The notes beneath the pieces are model-generated. The model made no database searches. It was given only the letters and a program-made list of their open reading frames with translations, and had not been told where the DNA came from. This document shows positions 11,206 to 21,689 of a DNA stretch of 64,000 bases, piece by piece. Every line of letters starts with the position of its first letter. Position 1 is the stretch's first letter. The stretch comes from Siniperca chuatsi (lineage: Eukaryota > Chordata > Actinopteri > Centrarchiformes > Sinipercidae): assembly GCF_020085105.1 (NCBI RefSeq), contig NC_058065.1:1449165-1513164 (forward strand), in the 5' to 3' direction. The translations under genes were made by a program, and so were the position numbers.

Positions 11206-14200
11206 CTGAAGTGCTCTCTGCTCTCTGCTCAGCTTGCTGGAGTCGGCGTAAAGCTCCGTGGTCACACATTTAAACCGGTCGCCCACGTAGCCGGATGAAT
11301 TGGCGATGCGTTTGGTGAGGCCGGAGCGCCGGTTCTTGCTGCAGCCGGGGTCATCATCCTCGTCTGCCAGGGGATCCATGCTGTCCAGGATGTCTTTCTT
11401 CCCATCTCCACAACTAGCAGTGGTGAGGCTAGAGTTTAGCTCCTCTCTCCTGGGTTCTGTCTCATTGGTGGAACGGCCTTCACATTTTAGGTCTTTGTTA
11501 ACTGGCGGTTCTGGCGTCAGATCTGCAGGCATCAAGTTAAAGCCTCCATTGATAGGATTGCCAGGTGAAAGGTGCCGACAGTTTGGGCCCCGAGGAAAAT
11601 TGTTTCCGTATGTGGGGACCCTAAGGTTGTTATTTACACAGGTATGGTTATTTCCAAAAGACTGGCCTTTAGAGAGGGTATTTCCACAATTTGGACAACT
11701 AAAACTGTTCTTTCCGCATGCAGGAGCCCTGAGATTGACGTTTCCGCATATTTGGTGCATGGCATTGTGGTTTTCACAATTTGTAAATTTGGGATTGATG
11801 CTCCTGCAGTTTGGACTCACAGGGTTGCTATTTCCATGAGTTGGACCGCTGGAAATTCTGGGTTCACAAGTTGGAGCCCTCAGAGCCAGATTTCTGCAAC
11901 ATGGACCCACAAAATTTCTGTTGACAAAATTTGTATTGTTTGCATCTCCACTGTTACATGTGGGACTTCTTGGGTTGATGTTAACACACAGTGGGGCCCT
12001 GCTGTTCACAACTGGAACCCTGGGATTAAAACTCCTACATGCTGGGACCTGGGGACTGAAATCTCTACATGCAGGTCCCTTACTGCTGCAAACTGGACTG
12101 TCTGAATGACAGTTGCCCCCAGAAGCTGGACTCTTGTGACTGGTGACTTTAGACACTGCTCCCATGATGTTGTTAGAATTGGTACAGTCACTAGAAGAAT
12201 TTCCTTTGCTAAAAGGACCCAATGAGTTGCCATTTCGGGAAGGGCTTTGCTCAGGGTTAGCAGTTTTATTGGTTGAGGTCTCTGACTTAGTGTCATTACG
12301 AGCACTCTTCCCATCAACACCATTATTCCTACCACTAGTGACGCCCGCTAGCAAGTCCCCAGCACCACCAGAAGCTCCAATTTTACATTTTCTAGAAAAT
12401 TGGTATGGAGAAGTTCGAGCACAGCGCATCGTCTGCTCCTCTGGGATGTCTGGGAATGGAATGGGTCCTCCTCTTCCGGGATCTCTTCTGGGATCTGATC
12501 ACTAGGAGGTGAAGAAGAGTTGTGATGAGGGGGCTGTGGTTGGGAAGTTTGGGATAGTAAGCTTTGTCTCTGATCTGCAACCTGGCTGGGAGGGAGGGAT
12601 GGCTCTCTTTCTTGGATGTGGTTACAGCCACTGCCACCATGCTTGGAGGAATCTTCTCTTATGGTAGATAGGGAGCTGTGCTTGTTGGTGGACAAATCAT
12701 CATCTTCCTCATCGCGCACCAGGTCAATACAAACTACATCATCTCTGACAGAAGTAAGGCTTTTGCCTGAAGCCTTTGTGGTTTGGTTTGTGGACTTGTC
12801 TCTCTCATTGTCACTCTTTTGGGAGCTGTCAGCATCCGGCCTTTCCTGGTTCCTGTATGGTTCTGCATTCCAGGTTTTATCCTGGGTCTCAAGACAGTCA
12901 AGACCTGGGTGGGAGGAAGCAGGTGGAGGGGCCATCCCCCGGGAATTCTGGTATGTCATGAAGTCACCCTGGTTTGGATGTACTCCATATAGAAGGCCAT
13001 GTTTTGGTGCAATACGAGGTGGGTAAAAGCTGCAGCTGCCAAGCAAGACTGGGTGGGGATAGACAGGCCCTTTGCCTGGTATGGTCATGCGTTGCAAGGA
13101 CATATTCTCAGCAACTGCATATGGGATGTAGCGGTTTGTGTAACCTAATCCAGGAGGGAGGTAGGACTCACCATAAATTTGACTGGAAGAGTTTCCATTT
13201 TCCACATGAGACTGCTGTTGCTGCTGTGGATGAGGTTGGCTCTTGTGAGTCTCTGGTTTAGCTGGAGTTATGCTCTGTTTTCCAAGGCATGTACGAGTTT
13301 CTCCTTTACTGCTTGGATGGACTTTCTCCAAATCAGTAAGGGGGGCTCGTGACCATTCAACTTTGGACTTTGGGGAAGGAGATGATGCAGAGGGTCTTCC
13401 CCCTGAGGCAGGGCTGGGAATACTGGTTACCTCAACTGTAGTGGAGCCAGGTGAGCTTTGAGGCTCATGATGATGAGAAACACTGTCTACACTCTTGTTT
13501 TTCATAATTTGGGAGCCTCTGCTGTGGACAGAGCTGATGGCAGGGGAAGGACCGGGAACAACCCAAGGGGAGGACACAGTATTGATCATTTCAGGACGAT
13601 CTGGAGTCTTTGCTGACGTGCTAACAGGTGGGGGTAGACCCTCCTTTAGGTGCTGGTCCTGACTGGCTAGCAGCCCGTAACGAGATGATGGTAAATACCC
13701 CAACTTGGACAGGGCCTCTAATTTGGATGGAAATCCATTTGAGAATCCTTCCAACTCTTTGGCAGACAGATCCAATGGTTTTTCCCCTGGGTTTTTGGCA
13801 GGCTTTTGAGGTACAGCTCTGTCCAGTGATGTCTTTGCAGGTGATATGCACTTCTCTGCACTACAGCGGTCTGAGCTGGCATCTTTGGTTTTGATGCTGC
13901 CTGAGTGCATGGGAGAGCAGTTCTCAGAGCTCAGGCTGCACATGTAAAAGGGGTGAGACACTGAAAGTGTGGTTGAGGATGAGGAGGTGCTTCTGTAAAG
14001 CGACTTCTGGAGGTCTGTAGTGGTGTTGCTGAGGGGTTGGGGTGGGGGAGGACGGGTAACTGGGGTTGACTCTAAGGCAGCAGTGCTAGCTGAACTGTTA
14101 ACAGGGGCACCACTACTTCCACCACTGCTGCTGCTAAGAGTGTTCTTGGTGGAAGTGGGCTGACTGGATTTTGCGCCACTGCTACTGCTGCCATGTTGTC

Positions 14201-14975
14201 GCTCAGTATGGTGAACAGCTTGAGGCTGGGGCTCCTGGTGGATCTGTGAACTGGTGCTGAAGGCAGAGTGTTCCTGATGTACCTGAGGACCAAGTCCCTG
14301 TAGGGCCTTGTCCTGGCAGTGGGGCAGAGGTGAAAGGACAGCAGGGGCTGGAGTGGCCGTAGGGATCCTGATTGGAGGGCCCAGCGAGGAGGAGATATGG
14401 GCCGGGGTATAATGAGGCAGGTAGAAAAGTCTGTCTTCCCCAGGTGTGCTGCTTCTTGCCCCAGCGGCACACAGAGATTGATATGCCAGCTGCTGATGGA
14501 TGAAGGGTGATGGCTGGGACAGGAAGGAGGCCTTGTATGCCATGTCCAAGAAGGGGTACATTGTTGCATCGGCATAAGGGCTCATCCAGGGCGATCTCAG
14601 GAAGCTGCTGGCACCATTCAGGCCCAGTTCTGACTGCTTGTCATTGGGTATAATGTGGCGGTCCAGCCCCAGGGAATCACCTCCTGCAGCAGGGACAATC
14701 AGGGGTTTCTGCAACCCTGGTGGTGGGCTTTTATAAAGTCCAACATATCCATTTGCGGATTTCTGGCCATCCAACAGGGTTACATCTGGTTTGTACAGAA
14801 GATCATAACCAAGCGGGAGAGAAGTGCCAGCCTCCTGGGGCTTTTCAGTAGAGAGAGGATGGATGCCGGGATAGAAAATTCCTCCGTGGGGGCGGTAGTT
14901 TTCCCCCACCAGAGCGTTGCGGTCGATGCTGAGGGCAGCGAGCGGGTTCATCCTGTAAGTTGTGCTGGCATCCAC
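11206..14975 (-). CDS. bcor: bcor giant exon (BCL6 corepressor central region)
   Basis: BCOR is a nuclear scaffold that links BCL6 to the PRC1.1 polycomb complex. This exon starts at TTGCAG|GTGGATGCC ([20 protein letters not shown], mammalian [20 protein letters not shown]) and ends ...[15 protein letters not shown], the same two boundaries as the large mammalian exon. Landmarks in order from the exon start: [11 protein letters not shown] near residue 65; PLDLS, a CtBP-type motif, near 405; [17 protein letters not shown] near 460, matching the BCL6 BTB-binding segment; [11 protein letters not shown] near 635; [14 protein letters not shown] near 750; and [16 protein letters not shown] near the end. 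Around residues 955-1145 there is a decapeptide repeat tract. The exon is 3,770 nt, one base short of a multiple of three, and the frame breaks at about 12,464 (near residue 837), so the translation is two overlapping frames. A sequencing or assembly deletion is the likeliest cause. Confidence 0.95.
11550..12110 (-). repeat. 30-bp coding repeat in bcor (decapeptide, Cys/Asn/Pro-rich)
   Basis: The DNA repeats with an exact 30-bp step over most of this span: for example TTTCCACAAT, TTTCCGCATG, TTTCCGCATA and CTCCTGCAGT begin successive units at 11,681, 11,711, 11,741 and 11,801. On the coding strand each unit gives ten residues near N-P/L-R-x-P-x-C-x-N-x, such as [20 protein letters not shown] and [10 protein letters not shown]. 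There are about 17 recognisable units, with a few short or long ones near the 5' end. The frame stays open throughout. Confidence 0.9.
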
Positions 14976-15064
14976 CTGCAACATGGAGAGGAGAGTCAAA
15001 GTAAGTAATGACCAGACTGCTGTAAAACAGATGATTTGAATGATTTCACAACTGCGATTTAATA

Positions 15065-15345
15065 TGGGCTGCAGCTAAGGATTATTTTCATCAAATATCA
15101 TCATTTGATCAACAAAATACCTGAAAAAATAAAAATGTCCCTCCCAGTTTCCCAGAGCCCAAGATGACATCTTCAGATTGGTTGTTTTGTTCTAACAACA
15201 CTTCAAAACACAAAGATATTTAGTTTACTATCATAAAAGACTGATAAAACCAGCATATATTCACATTCGAGACTCTGGAAACAGTGAATTTTTGTCATTT
15301 TTTATTTCTAAAAAATATTTATATATAACGATAAATTGATCGACC
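15065..15345 (+). repeat. Dispersed repeat (GATTATTTTCATTA family), copy 2
   Basis: GGGCTGCAGCTAAGGATTAT at the start and CCCAGAGCCCAAGATGACAT in the middle mark the same family as at 1.65 kb and 63.6 kb. It lies in the intron just upstream of the giant bcor exon. Confidence 0.7.
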
Positions 15346-15779
15346 TAGCAATGCGCTTACAACCACGTAGCCAAACCCTAGCTACCACTTAACTACCAAC
15401 TGAACGAGAAAGTCAGGTACTGACGTTTTCTCGATCAGTAAGCATGTGTACATTTTCTTCCTCTGAGGGTTAACAAGGATTTATAAAATCCTGAATGATT
15501 CACTGTAGAGAAATGTTTTAAAAATTGCTCTGGTATTATTTCTTCCTTATTGGGAATTTTCTTTAGCTGTACACATGCACAACTCAACGCAGTAGCAGTA
15601 TCGATTTTTGTACTAAATGATTCTTCCCATTGTACAGAGTTAGTGAAGTAAATATGAGCGTTAAGCCTTCGAGGACAAACAGCAATGAAGGGAGGAAAAA
15701 AGAATTGTCCATTTAGAGATTCTCCACTACAGGACACGAAGCCTGTGATTTCATTTTTCCTTTCATAGAGAAAAATGAG

Positions 15780-16060
15780 AGCAGCGTTTCTTTTCTTCTT
15801 TTTTTTTTTTTTTAGTATTCCTGGATGATATACAACGCCCGGAGCTACTCTTTCACTCTCCCTCCACAGATCCAGGAAACAGGGAGACAGGGGGAGGCGA
15901 GGGTGCGAGAGAACAGAGAAAGCCAGAGAGAGGGAGGAAAAGAAAAAGAGGAGGCCGGAGACAAACAAAGAGAGCGAGAGACAAAGGGAAAGCATGGAAG
16001 TAGGAGAGAGAGAGAGAGTCAGGGAGAGCAATATTGCAGGAAAAAAAAACAGCCTAATTG
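15780..16060 (+). repeat. T-run and GA-rich low-complexity tract
   Basis: A run of 16 T at about 15,799 is followed at about 15,870-16,030 by GAGAGA-type purine-rich sequence. The long open frames on both strands here are products of this composition. Confidence 0.7.
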
Positions 16061-16384
16061 AATTTCCTGTCACACTGCGTCGTGAACCATCTCTGATTGG
16101 CTATCAGCCGCAGGGCCATTAGGAAATTATCCAGACAGCTGGGTGGCCGCCTGAGACGTGGAGGAAGCAGAGAGATCCTTCACTCGCTCCGATTTCAGGG
16201 CAACGAAAAAAAAAAAGAGAAAATGAAAGAGATCGAAAAGTTTGGCTGGAGGAAAATTAAACTCTGAATTAGAGGAATTAATGGAAAAGCAGTGATGAAA
16301 AGTTCCTGTATGTATACGTTACCCAGAAGTTCGATTTCGATTTTTCAATAGTTTTCTTACGGTAAGTTTTTTATAAACAAACAG

Positions 16385-16515
16385 TTACTACAGCTGGTGT
16401 GACGTGACGCCACATTTTGTGAAATTTTGTCACAAGACATTTCACGACGCGACGTTTCGTCACTTCTCACGACGCGACAATGACCTGACGCAACGTTTTG
16501 TGAGATTTCGTAACG
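16385..16515 (+). repeat. Degenerate GACGCGACG / TTTTGT repeat
   Basis: Variants of GTGACGTGACGCCACATTTTG, ACGACGCGACGTTTCGTCAC and GACGCAACGTTTTGTGAGAT follow each other with a spacing near 40 bp. The block is CpG-rich and unlike its AT-rich flanks. Its origin is unknown. Confidence 0.55.
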
Positions 16516-16828
16516 TGACACAAATTGACTTTCATGCTGTAAACAGCTGCCAGTTTAATTAAAATCTTTTTTTTTTTCCCCAGGGTGCCCCAGTTTTACG
16601 TTTGTATGTCTTTTTAAAAAAACTTTCAGAGAAAAATACAGATTTATGTCAGTTTCCTCAAAGTTTCAGCATCATGTCAGTCAGACTAAATCTGACAAGC
16701 TCAGTTCTTTAACCTTAAATTATTGTTTGATTTCAATCAAATAATGCAGAAGCTACAACCTCTAACAACGTCAATGTCATTTTCGCACGGAGTGCTTCTA
16801 GTTTTTGGCCGGTATGCGGTGACCTTAC

Positions 16829-16908
16829 CATGCTGTGGGCCCGCAGTGCTCTGGTTTCTACTTCAGACGGGACCGTCTGCCTCGAGGACGCCGCTCAGTC
16901 CGCCATGT
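16829..16908 (-). CDS. bcor: Candidate bcor exon ending in the start codon
   Basis: On the minus strand a good acceptor (CTCCGTCTGCAG|ACATGG) and a good donor (CAGCATG|GTAAGG) enclose 80 nt in front of the giant exon. The last three bases are ATG. Spliced to the giant exon this gives M-VDASTTYR in phase 0 with the context CACAGCATGG. An earlier ATG in the exon opens only Met-Ala-Asp-stop, in the same frame, so translation would begin at the terminal ATG. Mammalian BCOR has about 50 more N-terminal residues (starting MLSATPLYG), and I could not find their equivalent here. The splice signals are seen; exon use is inferred. Confidence 0.4.
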
Positions 16909-17684
16909 CTGCAGACGGAGACCAAAACCACATGAGGGGAGGAAGTTTTTAAAACACAGACTGACTGAAACTAACACTGAGGTTTCTGTACAGGAACAGA
17001 GGTCTCACTCTGTAATAGAAACTGTTTCCAGCGACATTTTCTCTGCATGATTTAAAATGTGTGTGAAATTGTCTTTTAAACCAGACCAGGGAGGTTTTAC
17101 TTGAGATTATTTTATTAAATATTAATAATTATTTAACAGCGTTGTTTCTGACAAAAAGCCAAACGTGAGAGACAAAGATAAATTAAAACGTATACACCTC
17201 AGGGTGTCTGAGTCTAAAAATGTGGGTGCGACACAAAGACCAACATTTCAAAAAGTGTCGTCAAAAGGCCAAAATGAAATTATGATTTGTTAAATTTTCA
17301 CACTTTAGAAAATGTTTTTTGAAAAAGTCTTAGTTTGGTCTGCAGCAGACGGTTGAAATTCGGACAAAAACATGATCTTTCACATTTAAACACTTTGTAA
17401 AACAATAATTTAAGCCTTCTCAGACCTGATTTTCTGTGCATTTAAGTAATGAATTACAATAGTTTCAATTACGCTAAAATGTCACATGAATCTTGTGAGT
17501 TTGAGGACATAAAAGTCCAATAAAGAAGGACAAAAACTACAAAGACATGGTTCTAGTTTCTAGATGCAACAGAACCAGAAGAAGCCGAAGTGGTAAAACA
17601 GTTTGGTGATGTTGAAATTCTAAAGAAACTCAAAGGAGTTTGGTGTGTGGTTTTACGTCTCAGCTGCACTCGCACAAAAACACA

Positions 17685-17721
17685 CACACACCTCTCCGTC
17701 TGCAGCGATGTTATGAGGCTC

Positions 17722-17783
<62 letters not shown>

Positions 17784-17878
17784 ATCGCCCAGCCGGAGGA
17801 CTGATAAGGCACGTCGCCTCGTTTCCCGGGGAAGTCATAATCCAGCAGAGAGAGAAAACGTATCAGCGCTGCTCGATG

Positions 17879-17927
<49 letters not shown>

Positions 17928-17943
17928 CCGTCTGACAGGCTGC

Positions 17944-17975
<32 letters not shown>

Positions 17976-18120
17976 CAGAGTGATTGATGGCTGTTAGGGA
18001 GCTGGGATTTCAATAACGGCTCTTATCTCCAGACTATTGAAGGACAGCTGTATGTGCGTGCGTGTGTGTGTGTGTGTGTCATGCTCATCCATCAAACCAC
18101 ACACACACACACACACACCT
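17685..18120. repeat. Cluster of CA/GT microsatellites in alternating orientation
   Basis: GT tract at 17,726-17,780; CA tracts at 17,880-17,926 and 17,945-17,968; GT tract at 18,058-18,080; CA tract at 18,100-18,118. Opposed tracts are reverse complements, so the block can fold into hairpins or Z-DNA. Open frames here are repeat artefacts. Confidence 0.95.
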
Positions 18121-18675
18121 GGATCTGCAGATTTGAGGCCAAAATTTCCTGTAAAAACTGTTAATTTCACGTTTTTTAAATGTGCATTTTTAATTTGCGT
18201 CAGTATCGACAAACAGCAGCTTGTGTATCGAACCGTCGCACCGAGGGTCAAACACACGACTGGTGTCACTTCAACAATGTAATCAATAACTTTACTGTCA
18301 CTCACGATTAGTTCCTGATTTGAACGTGTGTGAGATATTTCACAGGTTACATTTACGGAAAATGAAGGGAGTTTAAGACGTTTGAGGTATTTTTCTAAAG
18401 GATGTTAACGCAGCGTCTTCGGCCTCGTTAACAGACAGATTTCCCGGCGTTCAGCGGTTAAATAAACAGCGTTTAGTGCCGTTTTTCCCGGCAGGGCTCA
18501 TTAAAGTTTCATCTCATAAAATATAAATCAGAAGATAATTACAGCCCGGATCAGCTTCAGCGTCCGGCAGCTGGATCATCAATAAAATGACTAAGAAACT
18601 ATGAATCTCTGAGTCAGAATTATTATAGGACTCGTCATTAAAGCTGCAAGAAAAGACCTTAAGCTGTGTTTAAAC

Positions 18676-18993
18676 TCGCGCGAGAGCGGCGCAGCATGGC
18701 GCGAGAGCGGCGCAGCATGGCGCGAGAGCGGCGCAGCATGGCGCAGCATGGCGCGAGAGCGGCGCAGCATGGCGCGAGAGCGGCGCAGCATGGCGCGAGA
18801 GCGGCGCAGCATGGCGCGAGAGCGGCGCAGCATGGCGCAGCATGGCGCGAGAGCGGCGCAGCATGGCGCAGCATGGCGCAGCATGGCGCGAGAGCGGCGC
18901 AGCATGGCGCAGCATGGCGCAGCATGGCGCGAGAGCGGCGCAGCATGGCGCGAGAGCGGCGCAGCATGGCGCGAGAGCGACGCAGCACGCACA
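18676..18993 (+). repeat. GC-rich compound minisatellite (21-bp and 10-bp units)
   Basis: Unit A is GCGCGAGAGCG plus GCGCAGCATG (21 bp). Unit B is the second half alone (10 bp). The order read from left to right is A A AB A A A AB ABB ABB A A A', with only the last copy mutated (GACGCAGCACG). The units are otherwise nearly identical, which points to recent expansion or gene conversion. Every unit contains several CpG dinucleotides. All six frames stay open for long distances, so the long frames here are not evidence of genes. Confidence 0.95.
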
Positions 18994-18999
18994 GCGGCG

Positions 19000-20400
19000 T
19001 GTTGCTCGTTGCGTCATTCTCCAAAAACCGCCAGGGCGCTGTAAAAACAAAATATTGCGTGAATAAGCAAGAAGACAACGGGCGTTACCAGAAGAACGTG
19101 CTACCTTCGGACGTTTCTGTGCTGAAATGAAAAGGCGCGCGACCGAGCGACAACTTGCGGAGCGTTTGCGCTCGACGCGAAAGACGCAATGACGTCGATC
19201 TCGCGCCTGAACCTAGCTTTAAAGCTACACCGTGGAGTTTTCTTGTAAGCAAGTTTCTGTTTACATTCGGCGTCTCTCACCAAAACACGTCGTACGCACG
19301 AAGATTATCAATTCTCTCGCGTTTAAATTTTTTCTCTGACGTCCGAATAAGAACCACTCAAGAAGTTTGGCTTCAAGGATCAGAACGTTAACGCCTTAAT
19401 CCGAATCAATTTAGAGTTTTAATATAACGCTGAACTAAAATAAAATATATAACTAAAACAAACTTAACGCAAAATTAATATCCCCGTCACCGTAACCATC
19501 ATGGCTGCCAATTTACTGAGATTTGTTTTGATGTTCAGAGTCTGCAGTTCACCTGAAAGGTGTGACATCACCTCTGATCTCTGTGACGTCACATGACCTC
19601 CTCTCATATTAACCATCGACAGCTTTAAAAACACGATTCTTTAGCGTCTAACGTCGTGTCAAACAGTTCCCTCTGTATTTCTTAAATACTGATTTTTTTT
19701 AATGAAGTTTGGTTACGTTCGGAAACACTGAGGGAGGTCTGGAAACCACTGGACACAGTTTTTAATGTTAGGGCGTGACATCATAATGATGTAAACTGTC
19801 CTTTTAACATCTCTGGTTCTGTTGGACCAACCTGAGGAGTCGGGGCCCCCCGAGGGGCCACATGGCCAACCTGAGGGGTCCAGAGATGATTGAAAAAGAC
19901 AGACGAGCGAGAAATCGTATATCGTATCGGTATCGCGATATAAAAATGACAAACTGTGGAGATGTCGTCCATATCGCCACGTTCACTGAAAATACAACGA
20001 AAGCTGCAATAAAAGTCGTAAAAACCGTCAAACAGAAATACTGCATCCTGAAATATTATGATATAATCAATATTTGAGTTACTTTAGAATCATTGCGTGC
20101 TGATAACTCGTGCTGTTTCATATATAAAGGAGTTCACTGACTGTACCAGACTCCCATTGGAATATTATATATATTACAGCATTACCAGAGAAGCTTTACA
20201 GCCACGCGCTGAAATATTATTGACTTTGGATTTTATCAGTTTATAGGAATATTATTCCATAGCGGACACAGTAAAGTTCACAAATGTCAATACTAGAGAA
20301 ATATTATTAATTGATTGTAGGATTATTGTGAGAGTTATAAATATAGAAACTGCAATAAATGTCATGAAAAGTCTAATAATGCAGTGATGTTAATAATAAA
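19000..20400. other. bcor 5' intron, CpG-rich then AT-rich; no gene seen
   Basis: The first 300 bp are CpG-rich. The part around 19,915-19,975 (ATCGTATATCGTATCGGTAT and ATATCGCC) resembles a common teleost dispersed repeat. No splice-bounded frame was found. Confidence 0.4.
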
Positions 20401-20414
20401 ATAATTAAACTCAC

Positions 20415-20980
20415 CTTCTTCTGCGGAGGGAAGTCCAGTTTTTTAATGGTTCAGTGTTATTATTTTAGATTTAAAATCCATCCGGTGAAAACAAGAGGAA
20501 TCAAAAGTATTTAAAGCTTCTCCTCGCGTGCTAAAGTAAATAAATCCATCCTCATTGATCTGCCGCGTGGACAGGGGGGGGGGTGGCGTGGACGCGCACG
20601 TGCACACCCACAACACACACACACTGCAAAATAAATAAAAAATAAAGGTGTTTATGAATTGCTCCTGGTGTGAGACACGCAGAGCACGCAAGCGCACAGG
20701 TCAGAAGCAAGGAGCCCGGAGCTGAGCAGAACTCCGTTGGAAAAACATCAAATTTAAGAACAACAGCAATAAATGAAAGCTGTGAGCGGGCACACACACC
20801 TGGACACGCACGCACATTCGCGCGCGCGTGTGCACGCGCCGTCCGGTACCGGGCTGAACTCTCAGTGTGTGTGTCTGTGTGTGTGTGTGTGCGTGTGTGT
20901 GTTCCCTCCGTGAAGTCCCGACAGGAAGCAGCCGCGGGATCAAATCCAGAAAAATTCAGCCCGAAAATGAAAAACAAATT
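20415..20980 (-). other. bcor: Candidate bcor 5' untranslated first exon
   Basis: The minus strand has a strong donor, CAGAAGAAG|GTGAGTTT, at 20,415. The sequence upstream of it on that strand is CpG-rich, as expected of a first exon next to a promoter. There is no upstream acceptor that I trust and no conserved coding sequence, so it would be a non-coding leader. The 5' limit is a guess. Confidence 0.35.
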
Positions 20981-21260
20981 TTTTTAAAATAATCCTCCAA
21001 GAGCGGAAATATTCCTCAGGGTGTCGCGCGCGCAGCTCGCGGATTATTCCACATGTCTTTTCTTTCTTTCCGGTCCCGTCGTCCGTCCGTCCGTCTGTCT
21101 GCTGGTTTTACCCTCCTCTTCCTCCTCTTCCTCCACACGGATACAGCCTCCCTCTCTTCCTCTCCTCCTCCTCCTCCTCCTCCTCCTCCACGTCTCTCTC
21201 TGCCGCGCTCGCGCTCCGACGCGTCAAGTCACGCAAAAAACGAACCGCCACACTTCCGCT
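20570..21260 (-). promoter_or_regulatory. CpG-rich putative bcor promoter
   Basis: GC content and CpG density rise sharply here against AT-rich surroundings: GCGCGCGCGTGTGCACGCGC at about 20,820 and several CGCGC runs near 21,030. A CTCCTC tract lies at 21,160-21,190. It sits upstream of the candidate first exon. No TATA box is evident, consistent with a CpG-island promoter. The inference is from composition and position only. Confidence 0.4.
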
Positions 21261-21364
21261 GCGCGCCTTCAGAATAAAAGACGGAGCTCATTTTAATCAC
21301 TTTATATTCTTCTTCATCCATAATAACATATCAGTTTATTAGTTGATTATATTTTGTGTTAATA

Positions 21365-21540
21365 ATCGTAATCTGCAAAGTAACTAAAGTTATAAACGTA
21401 GTGGAGTAAAAGTATAAGTAGCATAAAATGGAAATAAATAATAAAAAAAGTACAAGTAGCATAAAATGGAAATACACTCAAGTAAAGTACCTTAAATTTG
21501 TATTTAAGTCGCCTATAGTACTTCAGTATACTTTTTTTTT
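21365..21540 (-). repeat. Dispersed AGTAC-type teleost repeat
   Basis: TAAAAGTATAAGTAGCATAA and ACTCAAGTAAAGTACCTTAA are typical of a common fish repeat (opposite strand: TTTACTTGAGTATTTCCATT). Related fragments occur at about 26.0-26.24, 27.1-27.2, 33.1-33.2, 38.3, 55.2-55.4 and 59.85 kb. An internal 34-bp stretch is itself duplicated (AAGTAGCATAAAATGGAAAT twice). Confidence 0.7.
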
Positions 21541-21689
21541 TAACTTATACCCCTTTTCAGTTTGTTAATTAATTAAACGACTGTCGCTGGCGAGCTAACG
21601 GCTAACATGCTAGCACTCGCCACAATAACTCCCGGAGCTTCTTTCTCTGTTCTGAGCCGTTTCCTCCTCCACATAGCTGACATTTTGTC

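Noticed and set aside
11300..12105. Plus-strand frames of 177-179 codons opposite bcor
   Set aside because: Antisense shadows of the decapeptide repeat in the real minus-strand exon.
17590..18013. Open frames rich in His-Thr and Cys-Val
   Set aside because: Translation of CA/GT microsatellites; no coding evidence.
18666..19130. Long open frames on both strands over the 21-bp repeat (RERRSMA and CAALAPC repeats)
   Set aside because: They exist in several frames at once, depend wholly on the repeat unit having no stop, and lack splice or start context.
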